Source of the DNA: Hymenobacter siberiensis
GTDB lineage: Bacteria > Bacteroidota > Bacteroidia > Cytophagales > Hymenobacteraceae
DNA: 64,000 nucleotides
Direction: 5' to 3'
NCBI RefSeq assembly: GCF_018967845.1
Contig: NZ_JAHLZZ010000002.1
Coordinates: 83,722 to 147,721 of the forward strand
The notes under the pieces were generated by a model, which was given only the letters and a program-made list of their open reading frames with translations, did no database searches and had not been told where the DNA came from. Numbering within the stretch: position 1 is the stretch's first letter; each line of letters opens with the position of its first letter. Shown here piece by piece: positions 1 through 8,105 of this stretch. The position numbers and the translations under genes are program-made.

Positions 1-2874
1 ATCACCCACAAAACGGTGATTCGCTCGATTAACCTGTTCGGGCTTTCGTTCATCAAAATTGTGTTCGAGGACGGCACCGACAACTTCAATGCCCGCATGG
101 AAGCGGCCCAGAAGCTGGCCAACGTGAACCTGCCCGACGGCGTGGCCGCCAACGTGCAGCCCCCCACCGGCCCCACCGGCGAGATTTATCGCTACACGCT
201 CGTCTCCAAAACGCGCTCCGTGGCGGACCTGAAGACGCTGGAAGACTGGACCATTGAGAAAAACCTGCGCGCCGTGCCCGGCGTGGCCGACGTGGTGAGC
301 TTCGGCGGCCGGGTCCGCACCTTCGAGGTAGCTGCCAACCCCGGCTTGCTGAGCAAATACGGCCTGACGGCGCTTGACGTGTACTCGGCGCTGCAAAAAT
401 CGAACGTGAACGTGGGTGGCGATGTGCTGCGCGAGGGCCAGCAGGCCTTCGTGGTGCGCGGCATCGGCATTGTGACCAGCGTGCCCGACATCGAGAAAAT
501 CATGATTAAAAACGTCAACGGCGTGCCCGTGCTCGTGCGGAGCATTGGCACGGTACAGGCCAGCTACCTGCCGCCGCTGGGCGTGGTGGGCCGCGACGCC
601 AACGACGACGTGGTGGAAGGCATTGTGCTCATGCGCAAGGGCGAAAACCCCGGGGCCGTGCTGCCCGTGCTCGAAGCCAAGGTGAAAGACCTGAACGAGA
701 CCATCCTGCCCAAGGACACCAAAATCAAGGTGTTCTACGACCGCACCGAGCTCAACCAGCACACCCTGCGCACCGTGGGCGAAAACGTGGCCATGGGTAT
801 TCTGCTAGTGACCATCGTGCTGCTGCTGTTTCTGGCCGACTGGCGCACGACGGTGACCGTGGCGCTGGTTATTCCGCTGGCCCTGCTGTTTGCCTTCATT
901 CTGATGCGCATCAAGGGCATGAGCGCCAACTTGTTGAGCATCGGGGCCATCGACTTCGGTATTATTATCGACGGAGCCGTGGTGATGGTTGAGGGCTTGT
1001 TTGTGATGCTGGCGCTCTGGGCCGCACAAGACGGCATGGAACGCTTCAACAAGCGGGCGAAGATGGGCCGCATCCTGAGCACGGGCCTGGAGATGGGCAA
1101 GTCCATCTTCACGTCCAAGCTCATCATTATCACGGCCTTCATCCCAATATTTTCCTTCCAGAAAGTTGAGGGCAAGCTTTTCTCACCGCTGGCCTACACC
1201 ATCAGCTTCGCGCTGCTCGGGGCCCTGCTGCTGGCCCTCACGCTGGTGCCGGTGCTATCCAGCATCCTGCTAAACAAGAACGTGCGCGAGCGCCACAACC
1301 CGCTCATTGAGTTCCTGAACCGGACTTACGCTCCCCTGCTCGACAAGGTGATGGCCTACCCGCGCCGGGCCATGGGCACGGCCCTGGTGGCGCTGGTGCT
1401 GGGCGTGGGGGCCTTCCACTTCGTGGGTACCGAGTTTCTTCCTCACCTCAACGAAGGCTCGATTTACGTGCGGGCCTCCATGCCGCTAAGCATCAGCCTG
1501 GAAGATTCGTACCACTACACCAAGCAGTTCCGGCAGGTGTTTGAGAAATATCCCGAGGTGCGGGGCGTGATTTCGCAGACCGGCCGCCCCAACGACGGCA
1601 CCGACGCCACGGGCTTCTTCAACCAGGAATTCTTCGTGGACCTGTTCCCGGCCGATGACTGGAAGCGCAAAATCTCCAAGGACGAGCTGATTGCCGAGAT
1701 GCAGCACGACTTGAACCGCTTCCGCGGGGTGGACTTCAACTTCTCGCAGCCCATCAGCGACAACGTGGAGGAAGCCGTGTCGGGCGTGAAGGGCTCGCTG
1801 GCCATCAAAATCACCGGTCCTGACCTTGACCTGCTCGACAAAAAGGCCACGGCGGTGTACAACGTGATGCACAAAATCAAGGGCGTGGAAGACCTGGGCG
1901 TGTTCCGCAACCTGGGCCAACCCGAGCTGCGCATCACCCTCGACCCCGACAAAATGGCCCAGTATGGCGTGGCTGCCGCCGATGCCAACGCCGTCATCGA
2001 AATGGCCATCGGCGGCAAGGCGGTCAGCTCGGTGTTTGAAGGCGAGAAGAAGTTCGACCTGCGCCTGCGCTACGACCAGCCCTTCCGCTCGTCGGTGGAG
2101 GCCATCGGCGACCTGCTGGTGCCCACCCTGAACGGTGGCAAAATCAAGCTGGGCGAGTTGGCCGTCATTAAAAACGTGTCCGGCCCGGCCTTTATTTACC
2201 GCGAAGACAATGCCCGCTTCATCGCCGTGAAATTTTCCGTCCGGGGTCGCGACCTGGGCTCGACGGTGGCCGAGGCCCAGCAAAAAGTGGCCAAGGCCGT
2301 GCCGCTACCCGAAGGCTACCGCACCCAGTGGAACGGCGAGTTTGAAAACCAGCAGCGGGCCCAGCGCCAGCTCAGCATCGTGGTGCCGATTTCGATTCTG
2401 GCCATTTTCTTCATCCTCTTCGTGTCGTTCGGCAACGCCCTGGATTCGACGCTGGTGCTGCTCAACGTGCCCTTTGCCCTCATTGGCGGCATTGCGGCGC
2501 TGCTCATCACGGGGGTCAACTTCAGCATCTCGGCCGGCGTGGGCTTCATCGCCCTGTTCGGCGTGGCCACCCAGGACGGCGTGATTCTGGTGAACAAGTT
2601 CCGCCACAACCTGCGCGACGGCATGGACCTGGTGCCCGCCATCAAGGAGGGGGCTAAGTCGCGGCTGCGCCCGGTTATTATGACGGCTCTGATGGCCTCG
2701 CTGGGCCTGCTGCCGGCCGCCCTCAGCCACGGCATCGGCTCCGAAACGCAGAAGCCGCTGGCCATCGTCGTCATCGGCGGCCTGATAACGGCCACCATTC
2801 TCTCCCTGCTGATTTTGCCCACGGTGTACGAATGGGTGTACAGCAGTAAGAGCGAGCGGGCTCGCAAGAAGTAA
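1..2874 (+). CDS. Heavy-metal efflux RND permease, CusA/CzcA family (5' partial)
   Basis: Inner-membrane proton-driven pump subunit that would work with a periplasmic adaptor and an outer-membrane channel to expel metal ions such as Cu/Ag or Co/Zn/Cd. The frame is open from base 1, so the true start lies upstream; the GTG at 16 is internal. About 957 residues are visible against roughly 1040 in the family, so about 90 N-terminal residues (TM1 and the start of the porter domain) are missing. The transmembrane motif DFGIIIDGAVVMVEG near residue 318 is the HME-RND signature, with the acidic residues used in proton relay. A second hydrophobic block lies near the C terminus. The gene ends at a perfect hairpin. 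The adaptor and channel genes are presumably upstream, outside the window. Metal specificity cannot be read from the sequence. Confidence 0.95.
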   Translation: MTHKTVIRSINLFGLSFIKIVFEDGTDNFNARMEAAQKLANVNLPDGVAANVQPPTGPTGEIYRYTLVSKTRSVADLKTLEDWTIEKNLRAVPGVADVVSFGGRVRTFEVAANPGLLSKYGLTALDVYSALQKSNVNVGGDVLREGQQAFVVRGIGIVTSVPDIEKIMIKNVNGVPVLVRSIGTVQASYLPPLGVVGRDANDDVVEGIVLMRKGENPGAVLPVLEAKVKDLNETILPKDTKIKVFYDRTELNQHTLRTVGENVAMGILLVTIVLLLFLADWRTTVTVALVIPLALLFAFILMRIKGMSANLLSIGAIDFGIIIDGAVVMVEGLFVMLALWAAQDGMERFNKRAKMGRILSTGLEMGKSIFTSKLIIITAFIPIFSFQKVEGKLFSPLAYTISFALLGALLLALTLVPVLSSILLNKNVRERHNPLIEFLNRTYAPLLDKVMAYPRRAMGTALVALVLGVGAFHFVGTEFLPHLNEGSIYVRASMPLSISLEDSYHYTKQFRQVFEKYPEVRGVISQTGRPNDGTDATGFFNQEFFVDLFPADDWKRKISKDELIAEMQHDLNRFRGVDFNFSQPISDNVEEAVSGVKGSLAIKITGPDLDLLDKKATAVYNVMHKIKGVEDLGVFRNLGQPELRITLDPDKMAQYGVAAADANAVIEMAIGGKAVSSVFEGEKKFDLRLRYDQPFRSSVEAIGDLLVPTLNGGKIKLGELAVIKNVSGPAFIYREDNARFIAVKFSVRGRDLGSTVAEAQQKVAKAVPLPEGYRTQWNGEFENQQRAQRQLSIVVPISILAIFFILFVSFGNALDSTLVLLNVPFALIGGIAALLITGVNFSISAGVGFIALFGVATQDGVILVNKFRHNLRDGMDLVPAIKEGAKSRLRPVIMTALMASLGLLPAALSHGIGSETQKPLAIVVIGGLITATILSLLILPTVYEWVYSSKSERARKK

Positions 2875-2892
2875 ATTCAAACAGTTAATTAT

Positions 2893-2940
2893 ACTCATCG
2901 CGAGGTAGGGTACGACCCCGTACCCTACCTCGCGATGAGT
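2893..2940 (+). terminator. Perfect 22-bp hairpin after the RND pump
   Basis: Arms 2893-2914 and 2919-2940 are perfect reverse complements with a 4-base loop, 18 bases after the pump stop codon. There is no long T run, so this is a likely but unproven terminator or mRNA 3' end stabiliser. The next gene begins 14 bases later, so its leader may include the right arm. Confidence 0.7.
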
Positions 2941-2954
2941 GCAAGCCTTCTGCT

Positions 2955-3917
2955 TTGCTGCATCGCACCATTCGCCTGATTGCCTGCCTTGGAAGTACCG
3001 TCGTGACTTTTGGCCGCGCACCAGTGGCTGCTCAAACGCTGCCACCAGTCACGGTATTGACCGACCCGATTACCCCCCAGGATGGCCTCAATTCGGCACG
3101 GCTGGTGGGCGTCGTGGTGGGCACAACGGTACTATACGCCCTCAGCACCTACCTGTTGGGCAAAACGTGGTACACCAAGCGCGTCCCCTTCCACTACTTT
3201 AACGACAATAACGAGTGGCTGCAAATGGATAAGGTGGGCCACGCCACCACGACCTACGCCATTAGCCGGGGCGAATACGAGCTGTTTCGTTGGAGCGGCG
3301 TGCCCGACCGGACTGCGGCACTTACTGGCGGGGCTATCGCGCTGCTATTTCAGAGCACGATTGAAGTGTTCGACGGCCATTCCGAAGGCTGGGGGTTTTC
3401 GAAGGGCGACATGGCGGCTAATGCGGCCGGAGTGGCTCTGTTTGTGGGCCAGCAAGTGGGCTTGGGCCAGCAACCCCTGAGCCTTCGCTATGGCTTCCGG
3501 AGCAGTATTTACCCGCAGTACCGGCCGGAATTGCTGGGCCGCCGCCGTTTTGCGCAACTGCTGAAAGACTACAATGGCCAGCAGTACTGGCTGTCGGTGA
3601 ATGTAGCGAGCGTGCTGCCCGTAGGCCCCTCTTTTCCGCGCTGGCTGAACCTCGACCTGGGCTACAGTGGCAGTGGGATGACCGGGGGTAGCGCCAACCC
3701 GCCGCTATACGGGGCCGATGGCCGCCCCCTCGTTTTCCGGCGCGTGCGCCAGTTCTACCTGGCCCCTGACTTCGACCTGGCTCGGCTGGCACCCGTTGGT
3801 TCCACCGGTCATATGCTGCTAGGTGCCAGCCAGTTTCTAAAGCTGCCAACCCCATCCCTGGAATTTAATCCGCGCGACGGCTGGCGCTGGCACCCGCTCC
3901 GGGCGGCCGCCGATTAA
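2955..3917 (+). CDS. DUF2279 (YfiM-like) predicted exported protein
   Basis: A 320-residue protein of unknown function. The N terminus reads like a signal peptide with a hydrophobic stretch ending APVAAQ near residue 27. Around residues 45-65 lies a membrane-like helix (VGVVVGTTVLYALSTYLLG). The DUF2279 core follows: WLQMDKVGHATTTY, an EVFDGHSEGWGFSKGD segment and a DMAANAAGVALF segment. These resemble YfiM-type predicted periplasmic proteins of Bacteroidota and proteobacteria. The start taken is TTG at 2955 because no ATG is in frame upstream before the hairpin and this start keeps the signal peptide; the next ATG (3085) would remove it. Role unknown. Confidence 0.75.
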   Translation: MLHRTIRLIACLGSTVVTFGRAPVAAQTLPPVTVLTDPITPQDGLNSARLVGVVVGTTVLYALSTYLLGKTWYTKRVPFHYFNDNNEWLQMDKVGHATTTYAISRGEYELFRWSGVPDRTAALTGGAIALLFQSTIEVFDGHSEGWGFSKGDMAANAAGVALFVGQQVGLGQQPLSLRYGFRSSIYPQYRPELLGRRRFAQLLKDYNGQQYWLSVNVASVLPVGPSFPRWLNLDLGYSGSGMTGGSANPPLYGADGRPLVFRRVRQFYLAPDFDLARLAPVGSTGHMLLGASQFLKLPTPSLEFNPRDGWRWHPLRAAAD

Positions 3918-3981
3918 CGCGCGGTATCGCGGTCTAAATACGCCAGTACTGCTTCCTATAAATTTCTTCTCCTGCCATCCA

Positions 3982-4689
3982 ATGGCTTCTTCTGCTATAA
4001 CGGCTCGGGTACCGCGGCGTCGCCGACTGCACCGGCTACTGAACCTGCGCGCACTGCAACGGGTGGGCTGGGCGCTAGCCGCCGGCGCCCTCTGCGCGGG
4101 CCTGGCTCCGGCCGATTTTCACCCCGGCACCCGCGTGGTAGCCGGCTGGGACGGGTTCTGCTTAGTGCTTCTAATTCTGACCTGGGCCACCATCGCCACG
4201 GCCGATACCGAGCACCTGCGCCGGGTGGCCACCAGCCAGGACCCCGGCCGCACCTGGACTTTCGTGGCCGTGCTGCTGGCGGCCGGGGCGAGCCTCTTCG
4301 CCGTAGCCTTGCTGCTGCGGGGCATCAAGGCCCTGCCCCCGCGCGAGCAGGCCGAGCAGGTGGCGGTGTCGGTGGTGGCCGTGGTAGGGGCCTGGTTCCT
4401 ATTGCACACGCTCTTCACCTTGCGCTACGCCCACGTGTACTTCAGCAAGGACCCGACCGCTTCCCCGCCGGATGAACTCGGGGGCCTGCAGTTTCCCGGC
4501 GACCCGCCCACCCGCTACTGGGACTTTGCCTACTTTGCCTTCACCATTGGCATGACTGCCCAGACCTCCGACACCGGCGTTACCTCCCTGCGCATGCGCC
4601 AGCTCACCCTCGTCCACGGCCTGCTCTCCTTTGCCTTCAACACCGCCGTTGTCGCCCTCGGGGTCAACGTCGTCTCCAGCATTCTCTAG
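3982..4689 (+). CDS. DUF1345 integral membrane protein
   Basis: A 235-residue membrane protein with about five hydrophobic helices: GWALAAGALCAGL, FCLVLLILTWATIA, FVAVLLAAGASLFAVALLL, VAVVGAWFLLHTLF, and a C-terminal pair. The segment YWDFAYFAFTIGMTAQTSD followed by LVHGLLSFAFNTAVVALGVN is the recognisable end of the DUF1345 family. The N-terminal 30 residues are strongly basic, consistent with a cytoplasmic N terminus. Function is unknown for the family. The gene stands alone on its strand, 64 bases after the DUF2279 gene. Confidence 0.85.
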   Translation: MASSAITARVPRRRRLHRLLNLRALQRVGWALAAGALCAGLAPADFHPGTRVVAGWDGFCLVLLILTWATIATADTEHLRRVATSQDPGRTWTFVAVLLAAGASLFAVALLLRGIKALPPREQAEQVAVSVVAVVGAWFLLHTLFTLRYAHVYFSKDPTASPPDELGGLQFPGDPPTRYWDFAYFAFTIGMTAQTSDTGVTSLRMRQLTLVHGLLSFAFNTAVVALGVNVVSSIL

Positions 4690-5042
4690 CCCAGAACCTG
4701 CCATAAAGGCGCCTGAATTGCTGCGGCTCTCCGGTGCGCAGTTGCCTCCCTGCAGCCCGAACGTCATGGCCCGATGCGAGCGGCTAAGCTCGGCACACCA
4801 GACTTGCCGGCGTGGGGTGCGCCGGCTTAAACCTTCACCATAACCCGGTGTTAAATATCCAGTTAACCACTCCCGCTAGCTACGGGGCGAAGTAAATAGC
4901 ATTGCGGCTCCTTTGGCGCCCCGAACGTTGCACTGACGAAGCCGGCCAGCACCGGCAGCCCTGATTGCGATAGTTCCCGCATCCGCTCTCGGCCAGTCCG
5001 GAAAAAGCCGCTCAACCGTGCTGCTTTTTCCGGACTAGTTAA
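4690..5042. other. Non-coding stretch with one hairpin
   Basis: No convincing gene was seen. Reading frames on either strand here lack protein-like composition. The only structure is the 14-bp inverted repeat at 4995-5036. Confidence 0.5.
4995..5036. terminator. 14-bp inverted repeat, terminator-like
   Basis: AGTCCGGAAAAAGC at 4995-5008 is perfectly complementary to 5023-5036 with a 14-base loop. The right arm carries a T5 run on the plus strand and the left arm an A5 run, so it could end transcription from either side. It sits between the DUF1345 gene and a gene remnant. Confidence 0.4.
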
Positions 5043-5216
5043 CAGCTTGTTGGCGCTTTTAAGTACTACGACATTACCGAATACGAAGACGGTAGCCCGA
5101 CCCACGACACGGTATTGTTCGACGTGGCCAAGCACCGCAACGGCGCCACCGACGAAGTAATAACGGGCTGTTCCATGCGCCGGGGGACGTTCCAAGACCT
5201 TGTTCCTGTATTCTGA
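5043..5216 (+). pseudogene. Possible remnant of an unidentified gene
   Basis: The plus-strand frame between TAA at 5040 and TGA at 5214 reads like ordinary protein: FKYYDITEYEDGSPTHDT followed by VLFDVAKHRNGATDEV. It has balanced charge and GC-rich third positions, and no start codon or RBS. It is 58 codons long and I do not recognise the family. A minus-strand frame over the same bases (4863-5261) looks less protein-like. It may be the tail of a gene removed by deletion. Confidence 0.3.
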
Positions 5217-5519
5217 ACAGTAGTATCTGTCATAAGCCTTGGCTCTAGCCACTACCTCCATAGCTTACAACCCCCTGAAAGTAAACAAGGATTTGTAGAA
5301 AAAAGATAATTTAAACATAATATAGTGCAGTTCAGAAAATCGAGTGCATCTTGCATCTTCTATCGATTCTAATTTCTAAGTGCCGAACCATTAGCTTTTA
5401 GCTGATAGTCTTTTTGTTTCTTGTTTATTATCAGTTAGTTATGTCAAATGTATCAACTGTTTAATTTGGAGCAAGCACTTAACTGACTTCTTAAAGGGGC
5501 TTTCCCCCCATTCTGCCGC
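5217..5519. other. AT-rich intergenic region upstream of the SGNH gene
   Basis: Markedly more AT-rich than its surroundings (5280-5470). No gene was seen. It probably holds the promoter of the downstream gene, but I found no clean TTTG/TAnnTTTG pair. Confidence 0.4.
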
Positions 5520-6239
5520 ATGAAGCGTATTGAAATAATTGTCCTGGGTGGCTGCCACGTGGCGGGCTATGCAATCTCCTCCGACCATGCTTTTCCGAAA
5601 CTGCTCGCCGAACTGCTCCAGGGCGAAGTGGTGGCGCAGGTGCCTAACCTGTCCTTTGTGCAACTGCCCGAGCACCTGGCAGCCATTAGCGCACTGCACC
5701 CCTCGCATGTGGTGCTGCAGTTGGGCAACCACGAGTTCTCGGCCAGCTGGCGGAGCCTGGGGCACCAGCTGTGCCGGGCATTGGGCATCCGACCCAGTAG
5801 CAAAAAGCCCCTCGCCGGCGCGGCCCAGCCAATGAGCAGCGTGGGGCCGGCCCTTCCCATCGGCCGATTGGCCTACTACGCCCGCATCACGGCCACGGGC
5901 CTGCTCACGGCGGCGCTGTGGGTATTTTCGGCCCGATACCGCCGTAGCTTTCGGGCCCTGAACGACTGCATGCGGCAGCACCCCAATACGGCGTTTGTCT
6001 TTTTGTCGCCGTTTCCCTGCCTCGTTCCGGCCGACAACGCACTGCGGAATTTCGGCGGCTGGCTATTTCGGGGGCTTCTGGCCAACCTGCCCAACCGGTA
6101 CTGGCTGGATTCGCACCGGGTGCTGCGTCCCGACCGCCAGATGTTCGTCGACACGTCGCACCTCAACGAAACTGCCCATCGGGTGCTGGCCCATAGCCTG
6201 GTCGCCCTTATCCTCAGTAATATAAATTCTTTGGTGTGA
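5520..6239 (+). CDS. SGNH/GDSL-like hydrolase family protein
   Basis: A 239-residue protein with the layout of an SGNH fold. Block I is degenerate near the N terminus (IVLGGCHVAGY instead of GDSxT), a GxNH-like block III is VVLQLGNHEFSA near residue 65, and block V is FVDTSHLNETAHRVLA near residue 210, with the Asp and His of the usual catalytic dyad. No signal peptide; an internal hydrophobic stretch (ATGLLTAALWVF) lies near residue 125. The nucleophile Ser of block I appears to be Cys or absent (GGCH), so esterase activity is uncertain. Such proteins are often linked to acetyl groups on glycans, but no glycan gene is adjacent. Alone on its strand. Confidence 0.6.
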   Translation: MKRIEIIVLGGCHVAGYAISSDHAFPKLLAELLQGEVVAQVPNLSFVQLPEHLAAISALHPSHVVLQLGNHEFSASWRSLGHQLCRALGIRPSSKKPLAGAAQPMSSVGPALPIGRLAYYARITATGLLTAALWVFSARYRRSFRALNDCMRQHPNTAFVFLSPFPCLVPADNALRNFGGWLFRGLLANLPNRYWLDSHRVLRPDRQMFVDTSHLNETAHRVLAHSLVALILSNINSLV

Positions 6240-6534
6240 GCCTCGTGGAAGGCCTTTGCTCGGCGTGGCCACATGGGGAAGAGGTCGGCTCCTCACTCGT
6301 AGGGTTTCTGTCGCAGGGCACACCCACCCGCCGGCTACTCCCAAAACCGTACATCTTGTGCGGTTCCGGCCACCAACCCCCACTGGTCGCCGGGATGAAA
6401 AACCGAAACGTTGCGAGGGCCTTAAAAAGCCTTGGGCAGCCGTAGGACCTGGTTAATTTGGGCAGCATCGCATCGAATTGTAGCATCTCCTACGGCGGTA
6501 TTGCCCACACTTTTCGATACGTTCCAACGTCTGG
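6240..6534. other. Intergenic space between convergent genes
   Basis: No gene, repeat or clear terminator was seen between the SGNH gene and the minus-strand barrel gene. Confidence 0.4.
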
Positions 6535-7383
6535 CTACTCTGCCGGTTTTGCGGGCAGCCGGAGAATAAGGGCCGCGCTCAGGTAGCCGAACGAGGGCGG
6601 AGCCTGGGTTTCGCCGCGTACGCGCAGCGGGGCCAGCAGGTGGCCGGCTAGGTTCAGGGCCAGGTGGCCGCGCTGCACTTCCAGCGGAAAGCTGAACTCG
6701 TAGGCCAGCGGCACCAGCCGCAGGGTGGGCTGGTCGATTTTGGCAAAGTTCTGGTCGAGCGGCGTGGCCAGGGTGCCGAAGCGCAGCAGCGCCAGCGACG
6801 AGCCCCAGTCGAGCTCCGCCGCTGGCGTAAAGCTCACCTTATCAAAGCCCAGCCAGTGCGCTTTTTCCAGCGGCAGGCTTAGGTTCAGACCAAGCGTATG
6901 GGCTTGGAAATGGTCGAACAGGAAGTTGTAGTCCAGGCCCAGCGCCACTGGGCCAAGAGTATATTGGGTGTAGGCTTCCAGGTTGTTGCGCAGCACGGAA
7001 TCCTTTTTGGTGATGCGCTCGGCGTAGAACGTGCGGCTGCCCGACAGCGAGTAGCTCCAGTTATCGGTAAACTCGCCGGCGTAGCCCAGCTCCAGGCTGG
7101 TGTACACGTAGCCCGGTCGCACGGGGCTGAAATACAGGCCTTCGAGCCGACCGTAAAGGCCATTGGCGGCCGAGTAGCTCACCTGAGGGTTGAGGGAGTA
7201 GGCGTGGCTGCCGTATTCGCGGCCCAGGTAGCTGGTACGCGCCTCATAATCGAGCCGTAGCTCCCAGCCGGCGCTGCTGTCGGCCGCCGCCACGGGCGGG
7301 GCTGGGTTGGGGGCAGCGGGCGGCAGCACCTGGCCGGCAGCAAAAAACGGCAATGCCCACAACAGGGCCACGAAAAACTTCAT
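6535..7383 (-). CDS. Predicted outer-membrane barrel-like protein of the Pls-like operon
   Basis: A 282-residue protein with a signal peptide (FFVALLWALPFFAAGQ, cleavage near residue 17) and a Pro/Ala-rich linker. Amphipathic beta-rich stretches follow (YGRLEGLYFSPVRPG, WSYSLSGSRTFYAE, VALGLDYNFLFDHF), spaced as in small outer-membrane beta barrels, ending in LILRLPAKPAE. I do not recognise a named family. It is the last gene of a three-gene minus-strand operon and overlaps the upstream phosphopantetheinyl transferase by 4 bases, implying translational coupling. A role in exporting or anchoring the product of the Pls-like enzyme is inference from position only. Confidence 0.7.
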   Translation of the reverse strand: MKFFVALLWALPFFAAGQVLPPAAPNPAPPVAAADSSAGWELRLDYEARTSYLGREYGSHAYSLNPQVSYSAANGLYGRLEGLYFSPVRPGYVYTSLELGYAGEFTDNWSYSLSGSRTFYAERITKKDSVLRNNLEAYTQYTLGPVALGLDYNFLFDHFQAHTLGLNLSLPLEKAHWLGFDKVSFTPAAELDWGSSLALLRFGTLATPLDQNFAKIDQPTLRLVPLAYEFSFPLEVQRGHLALNLAGHLLAPLRVRGETQAPPSFGYLSAALILRLPAKPAE

Positions 7384-8105
7384 CTGGGAAATGGAATGGC
7401 CGCCACCGGCAGCCGGGATGGAAAATCAAAATGCTGCCAGCAAACGGCCGTTGGTGCCGCGCAGGCCAGCGCGCCCGCGTGGTCCTCGTTCACCGCGAAG
7501 CCTTGGAGCTGGCCGGGGCCGGGCACTTGCCAGGCAATGGCCGAACCGCGCCGCCGCGCCACCGAGAAGCCCGCGAACGGCAGCGCCAGTCCCATGCCCG
7601 AGCACTTGGCCCAGGCTTCCTTGCGGGTCCAGATGGCGTAGAACAGCGCCCGCCACGCGGAGCGCCCCGCCGCCCGCAGCACGGCGCGCTCGGCCGGCGA
7701 AAACAGGTAGTCGACCAGGGCTGCCGCCCCGGCCACGGGCCGGATGGCTTCGAGGTCAACGCCCACCTCGCCCTGGTTGGAAACAGCCAGCAAGGCCCAG
7801 TCGGCGCGGTAGCTCAGGTTGAACCACAAGGGCGGGTCCGTGGTCAGGATAGGCTTTTGCCGGGCGTCCACGCCCAGGGCCAGCGCGGCCGGGGGCTGGT
7901 GGGTGTAGTGCCCCAGCACGGCCCGCAAAAAGACGTGCGCCCCGGCATAAGCCTGCGCGGGTCCGGCTGCCAGAAACCGCGCATGCCGGGCCTGCTCAGC
8001 AGCCGACAGTTTGGCCAGCGCGGCCGGGGTCACCGGGCCGAGGCGGGTCCGCCAGCAGTGATAAAACGGCAACGGGGATGCCGCCACTACGGCACGAACG
8101 AGCAC
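7380..8105 (-). CDS. 4'-phosphopantetheinyl transferase superfamily protein (Sfp-type)
   Basis: Transfers the phosphopantetheine arm of CoA to a serine of carrier domains. Its likely target is the PCP of the synthetase encoded directly upstream. In its 241 residues the core Sfp motifs are visible: VGVDLEAI near residue 115 (Mg-binding Asp and Glu), FSPAERAVL, and FYAIWTRKEAWAKCSGMGL near residue 160 (W-x-x-KEA). The length fits the Sfp group. The start overlaps the end of the synthetase gene by 19 bases and the stop overlaps the barrel gene by 4 bases, so the three genes form one operon. The extreme N terminus varies in this family, so the exact start is less certain. Confidence 0.92.
   Translation of the reverse strand: MLVRAVVAASPLPFYHCWRTRLGPVTPAALAKLSAAEQARHARFLAAGPAQAYAGAHVFLRAVLGHYTHQPPAALALGVDARQKPILTTDPPLWFNLSYRADWALLAVSNQGEVGVDLEAIRPVAGAAALVDYLFSPAERAVLRAAGRSAWRALFYAIWTRKEAWAKCSGMGLALPFAGFSVARRRGSAIAWQVPGPGQLQGFAVNEDHAGALACAAPTAVCWQHFDFPSRLPVAAIPFPR

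Noticed and set aside
4863..5261. 132-codon minus-strand frame
   Set aside because: The complementary plus-strand fragment looks more protein-like, and no start context or homologous motif is seen.
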